A DNA stretch of 33,337 nucleotides. Origin: Anaerolineae bacterium. Its GTDB lineage: Bacteria; Chloroflexota; Anaerolineae; Caldilineales; Caldilineaceae. Positions within the stretch are counted from its first letter, which is position 1; each line of letters starts with the position of its first letter. The position numbers and the translations under genes were made by a program. Below, one piece after another: positions 16,872 through 24,399 of the stretch. The notes under the pieces were generated by a model. That model was not told the DNA's origin, made no database searches, and saw only the letters and a list, made by a program, of their open reading frames with translations. Where the stretch lies: assembly GCA_030432295.1 (NCBI GenBank), contig JAUIHI010000048.1, positions 1 to 33,337 of the forward strand, written 5' to 3'.

Positions 16872-17819
16872 TCACTGGCCCAGGATCGTCAGCGGGTCCA
16901 CCCGCTGGCCGAAATCCCGAATCTCGAAATGGAGGTGGGGGCCGGTGCTGTTGCCTGTGGAGCCGACAGTGCCGAGCAGTTGGCCCTGGCCCACCACCTG
17001 CCCTTCGCTGACGAATATATCGCTCAGATGCGCGTAGAGGGTAATGTAGTCGATTTTGTGGTCGATGATGACGAAATTGCCGTAGCCGATGTCGCTCCAC
17101 CCGGCGCGGATGACAACGCCCCGGTCCGCGGCGGTGACGGGTGTGCCCGCCCACGCACCCACATCGATCCCGCTGTGCCCTGGCTGATAGCCCTGGGTGA
17201 TCCAGCCGTAGACGGGCCAGGCCAAGTGGCCGCTGCCGTAGGGCCAGTTGGCGGGCAGAGGTTGTGACACCGGCGCGGATAACTCCCCGCCGGTTCCGCC
17301 GGGCAGGCGCAGCAGCGAATTGTCCGCAACGGACGGGGGCTGGGGGATGACCAGCGGGATACGCAAATAGTAGATGTACTCATCGCCCCCGTTCAGATTC
17401 CACGGGTCGGCTGCGATGGACTGGGGGGTGACGCCGTAGCTGGCGGCGATGGCTGTGAGACTCTCCCCCGGCTGGACTTTGTGGCACAGGAATGGCGCGG
17501 CGGGTACTGTCAGCTTTTGTCCAACGACCAGCGGTTGCTCCCAGGCAAAGCTGCGGCTGATCAGGCAGGCCATTTGCTCCAGGTCCAGGCCGATTTCCAG
17601 CGAGACGCTGAGGAGGGTGTCGCCGGGTCGCACTGTGTATTCGATCCCCGCGGGCCAGCCCCCATTGACTGGTGAACTCTCCTGGGCAAAGGCTACAGCC
17701 GACGTTAAAAAATATAACCACAAAGACACAAAGATACAAAGAAAAGCAAGAATCTTCTTTGTGTCTTTGTGTCTTTGTGGTTCAGGCTGTTGCTTCAGCG
17801 ATAGAATGTGAATATTCAT
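16872..17819 (-). CDS. LysM-M23 family murein endopeptidase
   Basis: This 315-residue secreted protein has a signal peptide with likely cleavage after AVAFA (residue 45). Two LysM peptidoglycan-binding motifs follow (about 60-107 YTVRPGDTLLSVS, and about 110-155 HKVQPGESLTAIAASYG). The C-terminal M23 domain (about 195-312) has the zinc ligands H215 and D219 in GHSGIDVG and the H295-L-H297 pair in GPHLHFEIRD, all intact. It should cut peptide crosslinks in peptidoglycan or another cell-surface polymer. Its ATG overlaps the TGA of the Sm-like gene (ATGA, 17816-17819), so translation is probably coupled. A 67-bp palindrome lies wholly inside its 5' end and encodes residues 13-35, including most of the signal-peptide core. 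Confidence 0.95.
   Translation of the reverse strand: MNIHILSLKQQPEPQRHKDTKKILAFLCIFVSLWLYFLTSAVAFAQESSPVNGGWPAGIEYTVRPGDTLLSVSLEIGLDLEQMACLISRSFAWEQPLVVGQKLTVPAAPFLCHKVQPGESLTAIAASYGVTPQSIAADPWNLNGGDEYIYYLRIPLVIPQPPSVADNSLLRLPGGTGGELSAPVSQPLPANWPYGSGHLAWPVYGWITQGYQPGHSGIDVGAWAGTPVTAADRGVVIRAGWSDIGYGNFVIIDHKIDYITLYAHLSDIFVSEGQVVGQGQLLGTVGSTGNSTGPHLHFEIRDFGQRVDPLTILGQ
17716..17782. repeat. 28-bp inverted repeat inside the M23 gene's signal-peptide region
   Basis: The arm 17716-17743 (AACCACAAAGACACAAAG...) pairs with 17755-17782 (...CTTTGTGTCTTTGTGGTT) with one mismatch and an 11-nt loop. Each arm is a set of near-tandem CACAAAGA units. From memory the same word recurs between genes in unrelated bacteria. 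Here it lies in frame within a gene. Confidence 0.85.
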
Positions 17820-18418
17820 TCGGCAGGTGTGACGAAGACTGAACTCTTCTTCCAGTCTTTGCGCTTCTCCTGCTCGGGTTTGAGATAGCAGCGCCCGTCT
17901 TTGTCCTGGATGTCGTGGAGGCTGTGGCGCAGGAGGGTGACGGCCACGCCGCCCTTCATACTGACGTGGATGTCGTAGCGGCTGAAGCCGGTAATCAGAC
18001 CCCGGATTACTGAGCCGTTGCGCAGGGTGATGAATACGACTGTGCGCTCTTCCATCAGCGGGAAAAGGGATTTGTTCTTGACGAACTGGCGGTCCCCGTG
18101 AAAGACCGTCGGCTCCAGCCCCAGTGCCTGCACCGCCTTGTCCGGCTTGACCAGCTTTTCCACGGCCGCGGCCTGCTCCGCGGGGTAGAGAAAGTGGATG
18201 TCGTGCTTGCGTAGAGTTTCCGCTTCGCCCTCCGCCGGTGTGAGGGTGACGTCGTAGGTTTCCACACCGGTCAGCCGGGCGCTGATAACCCGGCCCGGAT
18301 GGGCGTGGAAATTCCAGAGCGTACCCGACGCCAGTGCGTCGTCAAAGATCGAACGGCTGTCGTGTTCGGCCAGATATTCGCTGAGTCCGGCCAGATGGCC
18401 GTGGTGATGTGTGGGCAT
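17816..18418 (-). CDS. Protein with two Sm-like (Hfq-like) modules
   Basis: This is a 200-residue cytoplasmic protein. The C-terminal half has a clear Sm/Hfq pattern: TVVFITLRNGSVIRGLITGF, then SRYDIHVSMKGG and LLRHSLHDIQD. It lines up with Hfq's LVNGIKLQGQIESFDQF and its YKHAIST end. The N-terminal half repeats the pattern in weaker form: GRVISARLTGVETYDVTL, then LRKHDIHFLYP. A basic linker (VKNKSLFPLMEERT) joins them. Two linked Sm folds would suit RNA binding, but the exact Hfq RNA-contact residues are not all present, so the role is inference. The gene is the first of a two-gene unit with the M23 peptidase. A His-rich start (MPTHHHGHL) is noted. Confidence 0.88.
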   Translation of the reverse strand: MPTHHHGHLAGLSEYLAEHDSRSIFDDALASGTLWNFHAHPGRVISARLTGVETYDVTLTPAEGEAETLRKHDIHFLYPAEQAAAVEKLVKPDKAVQALGLEPTVFHGDRQFVKNKSLFPLMEERTVVFITLRNGSVIRGLITGFSRYDIHVSMKGGVAVTLLRHSLHDIQDKDGRCYLKPEQEKRKDWKKSSVFVTPAE

Positions 18419-18521
18419 AGCAGGTTTTGGGTGGTTGGGCGGTCAGGGCATCGGGTGATTGGAAGTAGTTTACTATCGGTTTGGGATGGTGGGCAAATTC
18501 AGTTTTCTTTCCTCAAATGGT

Positions 18522-19205
18522 TCAAGAATTCCAGGCCAGCACATCCCAGCCCTGCAGTTTTGCCAGCCGGGCCAACTTCGGGTCCGGGTTCACCGCCACG
18601 GGATGGGCCACCCGTTCCAGCAGAGGACGATCTGAGATGTGGTCGGTATAGAAGTAACTGGCCGCCAAATCCACCCGGTTTGTCTCGGCCCAGCGCTCCA
18701 TCCAGTGGACTTTGCCTTCCCCATAGACCAGAGGCTGGCGCAGATTGCCGGTCAGTTTGCCATCGGCGATGAGCCATTCGGTGCAGATGGTCTCTTCGAT
18801 GCCCAGATGCTTGGCCACCAGTTCGACAGCGAATTGGCTGCTGCCGCTGCAGATCACCGGCAGATGTCCCTGTGATCGATGCCATTTGAGCCGCTTTGCC
18901 CCCTCTGGATTGATAGCGGGCACGAGCATCTCCCGAAACCAGCGCCGGGAGATGGCCCACATCTCCGCCGCGTCTGCGCCAGCCGCGGACCGACCCATCC
19001 GCAGAATCAGCCAGGTGGGATCGAGCAGGTGCAGTTTGTAAAGGAGAGCGGCCAGAATCACTTGGGGGATGTCCCGGCGGCGGAAGTAGCGGTTGAGTAT
19101 CCCCTTTTCGCGTAGCCACGTGAAGAGCATCCGCCCGGACGAGCCGTTGAGAAGGGTGTCGTCCATATCGAAGATGGCGGCGATACGAGGGGCAGGTTTT
19201 GCCAT
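18522..19205 (-). CDS. HAD superfamily phosphatase, subfamily IB (SerB-like)
   Basis: This 227-residue protein has the HAD motifs. The nucleophile and acid D13/D15 are in FDMDDTLL, motif II is the S of VICSGSSQF, and the late motif is YTDHISDRPLL with its acidic pair. Residues between motifs I and II form a helical cap typical of subfamily IB, which includes phosphoserine phosphatase-like enzymes. GKLTGNLRQPLVYGEGKV is also family-typical. The exact substrate cannot be read from sequence. The start at 19205 is chosen because its ATG overlaps the upstream SixA stop (TGATG), giving coupled translation; the frame is open to 19280 without a better start. Confidence 0.9.
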   Translation of the reverse strand: MAKPAPRIAAIFDMDDTLLNGSSGRMLFTWLREKGILNRYFRRRDIPQVILAALLYKLHLLDPTWLILRMGRSAAGADAAEMWAISRRWFREMLVPAINPEGAKRLKWHRSQGHLPVICSGSSQFAVELVAKHLGIEETICTEWLIADGKLTGNLRQPLVYGEGKVHWMERWAETNRVDLAASYFYTDHISDRPLLERVAHPVAVNPDPKLARLAKLQGWDVLAWNS

Positions 19206-19714
19206 CAGCCCAGCCCTTTGAGCGAGCGGGGCGCGGCATAGGCCAGCAATTGGGCACAGCCCCAGCGCAGTTGTCGCCAATGGACCACCTGCGCTGCCAG
19301 AGTGGCCAGGCTACCGGTAGACATTTGCAGATTCAGTCGAAAGTCACCGCCTGTGACCAGACCCGCCACCAGGTCCGACATCCCCGGATTGTGGCCGACG
19401 ATGACCAGATGCTCGGCCACGTCGGGGGTCTCGCGCAGGATTTCCAGGAGGGTGAGGGCCGAAGCCAGATAGGCTCGTTCGTTCCACACAATCGAGCGTT
19501 TCAGCGCCAGTTTGTCGGCCAGCAATTCCGCACTCTCTTTGGCCCGCAAAGCTGGCGAACTGACGATCCAATCGGGCTTTATCTTTGTGCGCGCGACAAA
19601 AGCCGCTATGCGAGGCAGGTGCTTGCGCCCCTTTTGGGTCAGGGGGCGGTCAAAGTCTTCAAAGCGGAGGTCCTGGCTTGCCTGTCCGTGGCGGAGGATT
19701 GTAATGTGCTTCAT
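19205..19714 (-). CDS. sixA: SixA-like phosphohistidine phosphatase
   Basis: This 169-residue histidine phosphatase (phosphoglycerate mutase fold) has the catalytic RHG motif right after the start (MKHITILRHGQA). It also has DRPLTQKGRK, the SSPALRAKESAE motif with its second arginine, and the second histidine in VIVGHNPGMSDL. The short length without an alpha cap matches SixA, which removes phosphate from phosphohistidine in phosphorelay proteins. That fits a genome with many kinases, including those at 1210-8208, although no direct link is shown. The frame is open to a TTG at 19723; the ATG at 19714 gives the usual family N-terminus. A perfect TATAAT lies just upstream. Confidence 0.92.
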   Translation of the reverse strand: MKHITILRHGQASQDLRFEDFDRPLTQKGRKHLPRIAAFVARTKIKPDWIVSSPALRAKESAELLADKLALKRSIVWNERAYLASALTLLEILRETPDVAEHLVIVGHNPGMSDLVAGLVTGGDFRLNLQMSTGSLATLAAQVVHWRQLRWGCAQLLAYAAPRSLKGLG

Positions 19715-19735
19715 TTCGTTCAATCCAAGTGGTTG

Positions 19736-19741
19736 ATTATA
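19736..19741 (-). promoter_or_regulatory. Possible -10 element for the sixA-HAD pair
   Basis: On the minus strand the hexamer TATAAT occurs 21 bases before the sixA ATG. That would give a leader of roughly 15 nt and no ribosome site. No good -35 stands 17 bases upstream (ATACTG there), so this is weak support for a promoter inside the longer minus-strand run. Confidence 0.3.
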
Positions 19742-19784
19742 GAAATACGCTTGTCAGGCAGTATAAGACAAACCGGACGAAATT

Positions 19785-20240
19785 TCAATTTGCGTTGCTA
19801 TGCACCCGCCAGCCCCAGAGCGCCACTATCCCGGCCAGCAGCCAACTGCCTGGCCCAGCCAGACCCGTCAAACCGAGCAATCCGCCGCTGAGCAGCCCGC
19901 GCAGATCGGTGGGCATTCGGCCCGGCCAAAGACGGCCCCAGACTGCGCCGATAGCTGCCCACAGAATGACGCTGATGGGCGCTTCTTCCGGGAAGAGTCC
20001 CAACAGGAACAGGGCAATTGCCACAAACCAGACCTCCTGGGAGCGGATCACCGCCAGACTGCTCTGTCTGCTTCTGCGGGTCAGCGCTTCCATACCAAAG
20101 GTGGCGCACAGCACCAGGAGTGTGTTCACAAATGGCAGGCCGTGGCCTGTGTGGGTGAGGATGGAGACAGGGATGTAGACCAGGCGAAAGGCGAGGAAAA
20201 GAGAAGGGATGAAGGGGGATGGAGCGTTTTTGGTCTCCAA
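19785..20240 (-). CDS. Small integral membrane protein
   Basis: This hypothetical protein of about 151 residues has four to five hydrophobic segments (about 10-30, 36-50, 70-84, 86-101, 114-146). The last third is Gly/Leu-rich (LLSGGLLGLTGLAGPGSWLLAG). No catalytic motif is seen and no family is recognised. The chosen start is a TTG at 20240, three bases after the stop of the dihydroorotate dehydrogenase-like gene; GGAGAA lies upstream within that gene's end, so coupled translation is likely. A shorter form starting further in cannot be excluded. Confidence 0.65.
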   Translation of the reverse strand: METKNAPSPFIPSLFLAFRLVYIPVSILTHTGHGLPFVNTLLVLCATFGMEALTRRSRQSSLAVIRSQEVWFVAIALFLLGLFPEEAPISVILWAAIGAVWGRLWPGRMPTDLRGLLSGGLLGLTGLAGPGSWLLAGIVALWGWRVHSNAN

Positions 20241-20243
20241 CCG

Positions 20244-21050
20244 CTATTCTCCAATCCCCAATAATCTGCCCAGCATATCCGGTTCCACCCAGACAACGCT
20301 GTCCAACTGGACGGCGGCCGCACCCGCGGCCAGGGCCTGGCGCACCTGCTCGGGGGTGTGGATGCCGCCGCAGGCGATGAGGGGAAGCTCCAGAGCCATC
20401 TCTGCTACGCTATGCAGGGCGGCCAGCATCGGCGCAAAAGCAGCCGGGCCGAAAAGATCGCCGCGCACGAGCGTGCCCTGGCTTGCCAGACCCGCGCCCG
20501 CCGGTGGAGAAGCAATGACCAGCCCGTCGGCTCCGGCTGCCGCGGCGGCGTGGGCCAACTCTTCCACGCCGGTCAGGGGCAGTTTGACCCACAGGGGCAG
20601 GTCTGCGCTGCGGCGGATGGAACGCAAGAGTGGTCGCACTTCGTTCGGCTCGACCTGGGGGGAGAGGCGTAGCTCCAGCCCCATCAGCCGGTCCACTTGG
20701 GCCAGCCGTCGAGCTGTGGACGCGGCTTCTTCTGGCGTATTGTCAGCAATCTGGGCGATGACGGGACAGCCCAGCCGGGACCAGAGCCGGGCGAAGTTTT
20801 TGATGACCGCGGAGACCCCCCGGTTTTGCAGTCCGGTATGGAGGACAAATCCGCCAACCGTTTCGGCCATCCGGGGTGTGTCGCTGCCCCGCAGGCTGTG
20901 GCGGGTAATCGGCCCCACCACAACGCCGCCCAGCCGGGTCGTGTCGATGGCCGGGTGGATGGCTTCGCCGAAACCGACGCTGCCCGCGGCCAGAAGAATG
21001 GGCGAATCGACAGGCAGGCCGATTTTGTGGCGGGGCGCGAGTTCAATCAC
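20244..21050 (-). CDS. Dihydroorotate dehydrogenase-like FMN protein
   Basis: This 268-residue protein has the PyrD/DHODH barrel outline. It has SPILLAAGSVGFG near the start, PRMAETVGGFVLHTGLQNRGV (the PR..E..GG....GLQN signature), PLWVKLPLTG with the conserved lysine, AGADGLVIASP, and the phosphate-binding IACGGIHTPEQ plus AAAVQLDS. The segment that normally reads N-x-S-C/S-P-N and supplies the catalytic base is replaced here by LELRLSPQVEP, so classic dihydroorotate oxidation is doubtful. It could act on another substrate as an FMN enzyme. It starts with GTG at 21050 and overlaps the dehydratase gene by four bases (GTGA), so the two are probably translated together. Confidence 0.82.
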   Translation of the reverse strand: MIELAPRHKIGLPVDSPILLAAGSVGFGEAIHPAIDTTRLGGVVVGPITRHSLRGSDTPRMAETVGGFVLHTGLQNRGVSAVIKNFARLWSRLGCPVIAQIADNTPEEAASTARRLAQVDRLMGLELRLSPQVEPNEVRPLLRSIRRSADLPLWVKLPLTGVEELAHAAAAAGADGLVIASPPAGAGLASQGTLVRGDLFGPAAFAPMLAALHSVAEMALELPLIACGGIHTPEQVRQALAAGAAAVQLDSVVWVEPDMLGRLLGIGE

Positions 21051-22030
21051 GCTTTTGTCTGCTCCACATACGTCTCCAGCCCGATGTTGGAGCCGCAGAA
21101 GATCAGCCCCACCCGCTTGCCCTGCAACTTTTCGCGCAGGGGGCCGAGCAGCGCGGCGGTGCTGGCAGCACAGGCTGGCTCCGCGGCCAGTTTCAGGCTA
21201 TGGAAGATCAACCGCATACAGGATTTGAGTTCCTCGTCGCTGACCAGCACAATCTCGTCCAGAAAGTGGCGGCAGAGGGCGTAGCTGTAGGGTTCGGCTT
21301 TGGGCGCGCCCAGGCTGTCAGCAATCGTGCGCACCCGGTCGATGGCCTGAGGGGCACCTGCGGCAAAGCTGCGGCTCATCGAATCTGCGCCCGCCGGCTC
21401 CACGCCGTAGATGGCGCAATTGGGCTGCATCTGCTTGACAGCGGCCCCGATGCCCGCGGCCAGCCCGCCCCCACCGATGGGGATAATCAGCGCGTCCAGG
21501 GGCGGCGCGTCTTCGCATAGTTCCAGGCCGACGGTCGCCTGGCCGACGATTGTGGCCCGGCTCTCGAAGGGGTGGATGAATGTGCGCCCCTCCTCGGCTT
21601 CGATGCGGCGCACTTCGGCAAAGGCGATGTGTACATCGTCTACCAGCACCACCTCCGCGCCGTAGCTCCGGGCTTTGGCGACTCGAAAGGGGGGCGCACT
21701 TTTGGGCATAACCACTTTGGCGCTGCTGCCGAAAATCTGCGCGGCGTAGGCCACGGCGATGGCGTGGTTGCCCGCGCTGACGGCTGTCACGCCCCGCTGG
21801 CGTGCGTCGCCGTCCAGGGCCAGCAGGCTGTTGACAGCGCCTCTCGGCTTGAAAGTGCCGGTTTTCTGGAAGAGTTCCAGCTTCAGATAGAGTTCGGTCT
21901 CCGGGCCAACCAGTGCTTCGATCTCCGGTGCGGCCCAGCGCCAGACCGGCGTGCGCACAATATACGGGTCGATGCGCTGGCGGGTGGCGCGGATTTCATC
22001 GAGTGTGGGAATGTCGAGGGGTGTGGTCAC
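21047..22030 (-). CDS. Threonine/serine dehydratase-like PLP enzyme
   Basis: This 327-residue fold-type II PLP enzyme has the Schiff-base lysine K61 in KTGTFKPRGA. It also has SAGNHAIAVAYAA, the phosphate-binding loop IPIGGGGLAAG, and a C-terminal FCGSNIGLE. This matches catabolic threonine dehydratase or serine/threonine ammonia-lyase enzymes without the C-terminal ACT regulatory domain found in biosynthetic IlvA. The likely reaction is deamination of threonine or serine to the 2-oxo acid; related racemases or hydroxyaspartate dehydratases cannot be excluded. The start is GTG at 22030. It leads a run with the DHODH-like and membrane-protein genes through overlapping or near-abutting ends. 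Confidence 0.9.
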   Translation of the reverse strand: MTTPLDIPTLDEIRATRQRIDPYIVRTPVWRWAAPEIEALVGPETELYLKLELFQKTGTFKPRGAVNSLLALDGDARQRGVTAVSAGNHAIAVAYAAQIFGSSAKVVMPKSAPPFRVAKARSYGAEVVLVDDVHIAFAEVRRIEAEEGRTFIHPFESRATIVGQATVGLELCEDAPPLDALIIPIGGGGLAAGIGAAVKQMQPNCAIYGVEPAGADSMSRSFAAGAPQAIDRVRTIADSLGAPKAEPYSYALCRHFLDEIVLVSDEELKSCMRLIFHSLKLAAEPACAASTAALLGPLREKLQGKRVGLIFCGSNIGLETYVEQTKA

Positions 22031-22074
22031 GGATAGCCCTGTGTAGGTGGGTGGGTATGCGGTTGCGGCTGCGT

Positions 22075-22758
22075 CTATTCGTCGTCGAACTCAATCGTAT
22101 CTCTGGGCGCAAACTCCACCAGATCATCGAATTCGGGATCGTCAATGGGCAATAGATAGGTGAATCCATCTGGCCCAACTGACTTCATCAGTTTGGCGAG
22201 GATGCGATCCGCATCGTCATAGGGGCCGGCCTGAAAGAAGGGTTTTCCATCGCTTCCGCCCAATGTGATTTCGACGGGGGAGAGGTCTGGATCCGCGTCT
22301 CCCAGGACCAGCATCGCCTGGGGCGTGTCCCGATTGGGCTGGAATCCAAACTGCCGGGCATAGGCGATGGAATCCCGCACAATCTTGGCCGCCAGATTGA
22401 GTTCGCCGGGAACCATATCTTGATGCTCTCCCAACTTGCGCAAGAAATCGTGGTAGTCGTATTCGCTCATTACTTTGCCAAATGCATTCTTTACGCCTAA
22501 ACAACTGCGGTCAACCAGGAAATTCCCGACGGCAAAATAGCCGTTGGGTGAGAGGCGAGAGACGATTACCTGTGTCAGCGCCCTTGCATCCCGCCAATCC
22601 GTGTTGAACCAGACTTCATGCACAGGCCATTCTCCAGCCTTACGCAGGGATGGAGCCATCAATCGGCTGGCAGCCCGGGCCAAATCCTGCTGGCGGGATT
22701 TGCGTTTGGCTGCTTTCTTCTGCAATTTCTGTTGTCGTTTTTTAGGGTCTTGCGCCAT
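22075..22758 (-). CDS. Hypothetical protein with FLVDRSCLGVKNAF motif
   Basis: This is a 227-residue cytoplasmic protein. The first 30 residues are a basic helix rich in Lys/Gln/Arg (KKRQQKLQKKAAKRKSRQQ). The core has WPVHEVWFNTDW, VSRLSPNGYFAVGNFLVDRSCLGVKNAFGKV, a helical segment with DYHDFLRKLGEH and AAKIVRDSIAYARQFGF, and then an acidic C-terminus (DDPEFDDLVEF, IEFDDE). I recall similar G-x-F-L-V-D-x-x-C-L-G-V-K proteins of unknown function in other bacteria but cannot name the family. The ATG at 22758 has GGAGAAGA just upstream; a TTG one codon earlier is also in frame. Confidence 0.85.
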   Translation of the reverse strand: MAQDPKKRQQKLQKKAAKRKSRQQDLARAASRLMAPSLRKAGEWPVHEVWFNTDWRDARALTQVIVSRLSPNGYFAVGNFLVDRSCLGVKNAFGKVMSEYDYHDFLRKLGEHQDMVPGELNLAAKIVRDSIAYARQFGFQPNRDTPQAMLVLGDADPDLSPVEITLGGSDGKPFFQAGPYDDADRILAKLMKSVGPDGFTYLLPIDDPEFDDLVEFAPRDTIEFDDE

Positions 22759-22800
22759 CAATTCTTCTCCTTACACTGCTGGACTTCTTGTGCCTGTGTC

Positions 22801-23400
22801 CTATGCGATCAGCGTTCCCTTTGTGCTGGGCACGCCCTGGCGGCGGGGATCGATCTGGGTGGCTGCATCTAACGCTCGGCCCAGGGCTTTGAAGAGGGCC
22901 TCGGCTTTGTGGTGATCGTTGCGTCCGTAGAGGACTTTGGCGTGGAGATTGAGCCGCCCGTGGATGGCGAGGGTCTCGAAGAGATGGAAGATCAGATCGG
23001 TTCCCAACTGACCCAAGCGGGGAGTAACAAACTCGGCGTCGAAGACGCAGTAGGCCCGTCCGCCCAGGTCGATGGCGACCAGTCCCAGAGCCTCGTCCAT
23101 CGGCACGTAGCTGTGGGCCGTGCGCACAATTCCCCGCCGGTCGCCCAGTGCCTGATCCAGTGCTTTGCCCAGACAGATGCAGACATCCTCCGCGGTGTGG
23201 TGATCGTCGATGTGTAGGTCGCCGGTGGCGCGGACGGTCAGGTCAAAGAGGCCGTGGCTGGCAAAGAGGGTGAGCATGTGGTCCAGAAAGCCGATGCCGG
23301 TCTGGATGTCGGCTTTGCCTTTGCCGTCGATATGGAGGGTGAGGGCGATTTGGGTTTCCCCGGTTTTGCGTTCGATCTGTGCGCTACGTTCTGGGTACAT
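22801..23400 (-). CDS. hisB: Imidazoleglycerol-phosphate dehydratase
   Basis: This 199-residue enzyme of histidine biosynthesis converts imidazole glycerol phosphate to imidazole acetol phosphate. It has the two manganese-binding repeats: [14 protein letters not shown] with [11 protein letters not shown], and [15 protein letters not shown] with [17 protein letters not shown]. The internal [18 protein letters not shown] matches the family. The length is that of the monofunctional enzyme, without a histidinol-phosphatase domain. No other his gene lies in the window, so the pathway is dispersed here. The ATG at 23400 begins [16 protein letters not shown], a normal family start. A long perfect palindrome lies just upstream. 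Confidence 0.97.
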   Translation of the reverse strand: MYPERSAQIERKTGETQIALTLHIDGKGKADIQTGIGFLDHMLTLFASHGLFDLTVRATGDLHIDDHHTAEDVCICLGKALDQALGDRRGIVRTAHSYVPMDEALGLVAIDLGGRAYCVFDAEFVTPRLGQLGTDLIFHLFETLAIHGRLNLHAKVLYGRNDHHKAEALFKALGRALDAATQIDPRRQGVPSTKGTLIA

Positions 23401-23423
23401 TTTGGTTCAACCATTTCATAAAT

Positions 23424-23486
23424 GTAGGGGCGCTTGCTTGCTGCGCCCGCTTTTCGGTCACGGGCGCAGCAAGCAAGCGCCCCTAC
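23424..23486. repeat. Perfect 26-bp inverted repeat between hisB and the epimerase gene
   Basis: The arms 23424-23449 (GTAGGGGCGCTTGCTTGCTG...) and 23461-23486 are exactly complementary, with an 11-nt loop. It fills most of the 93-bp gap between two minus-strand genes. The sequence resembles GC-rich palindromes dispersed in many bacterial genomes. It could also fold in the mRNA and separate hisB from the upstream gene. Confidence 0.85.
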
Positions 23487-23493
23487 AGGCTTT

Positions 23494-24399
23494 CTATAGC
23501 AAACTCTCCACATGCCCGCGCAGGCCATCGGCCAGGGGTGTGGCTGGCACGTGCAGCCCGCAGTCGGCCAACCGGCTGAGGTCGTAGATGCGGTGGCAGA
23601 AGAAGGAGGCCCGATCCGGATTGGCCCGCAGATAGTCGGCCACAGAAAGCTCCTCTACCGCCAGGGGCACGCCCAGAATGTCGGCGATGATCTGGTAGTA
23701 TTGCCAGGACTCTACGATCGTGGGGCCGGAAACGTTGCAAATCTGGCCGTGGGCCGCGGCATTGCCCGCACAACTGAGGATCGTCTGGGCCAGGTCTGCG
23801 GCCAGAATCGGCTGCTGCAGATAGTGACCGCCGCCCACCAGACGGAGGGTTTCCCCCTGGCGCAGCCGCTCGATGAGTTGGGGGTCCCGGCCGTGTTCGG
23901 GCAGACAGCCGAGCAGCGAACCCGGCCCGTAGATGTGGCAGGGACGCAGGACGGTCCAACGCATAGTACCGGTGTCAGCCCCGGCCAGCACCAGTTCGGC
24001 CTCTCGCTTCTTGCCCCCGTAGCTGTGGTCCAGATAGTCGGCGTCGTCTTCGGCCTGGGGGAAGCGGCGCTTGTCCGGTGCATAGACGAAATCTGTGGAG
24101 ATGAAGACCAGGTGACTGGTCCGCTCCCGAAAGATTTCCACGTCCTGTTGGGCATCTTCCGGGCCGTAGCCGATGCAGTCCACCACCAAATCCCAATGGG
24201 AGCCTGCCTGTTGGATAGCGGCAGCAAAAGCGGCGCTGTCCTTGCGGTCGGCGATGACAGGCGTCACGCCTGCGGGCAGGGCGCGCTGGCCTCGGGTCAC
24301 TGCGCTGACTGTGTGTCCACGGGAGACAGCCAACCGGGCCAGAGTTCCGCTGACAAAGCCGCTGCCGCCGATGAGAAGGATGTTTAGTGGTGTTGCCAT
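23494..24399 (-). CDS. NAD-dependent epimerase/dehydratase (extended SDR)
   Basis: This 301-residue protein has the N-terminal dinucleotide-binding motif LLIGGSGFVSGTLARLA (GxxGxxS variant), a VVDCIGYGPEDAQQ segment after the fourth strand, FISTDFVY with the catalytic serine/threonine, and Y-x-x-x-K in SYGGKKREAE. RPCHIYGPGS is the usual post-catalytic strand. The substrate is unclear; the HYLQQPILAADLA segment resembles sugar-nucleotide epimerases and the plant RNA-binding CSP41-type SDRs. The ATG at 24399 is chosen because the fold begins there and AGGAG lies 12 bases before it. The frame stays open to 24483 without sequence of that fold. The gene is divergent from the thioredoxin-VKOR gene. 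Confidence 0.9.
   Translation of the reverse strand: MATPLNILLIGGSGFVSGTLARLAVSRGHTVSAVTRGQRALPAGVTPVIADRKDSAAFAAAIQQAGSHWDLVVDCIGYGPEDAQQDVEIFRERTSHLVFISTDFVYAPDKRRFPQAEDDADYLDHSYGGKKREAELVLAGADTGTMRWTVLRPCHIYGPGSLLGCLPEHGRDPQLIERLRQGETLRLVGGGHYLQQPILAADLAQTILSCAGNAAAHGQICNVSGPTIVESWQYYQIIADILGVPLAVEELSVADYLRANPDRASFFCHRIYDLSRLADCGLHVPATPLADGLRGHVESLL

Noticed and set aside
23512-24387. Plus-strand open frame opposite the epimerase gene
   Set aside because: The minus-strand product has the dinucleotide-binding and YxxxK motifs. The plus frame shows only low-complexity shadow sequence.
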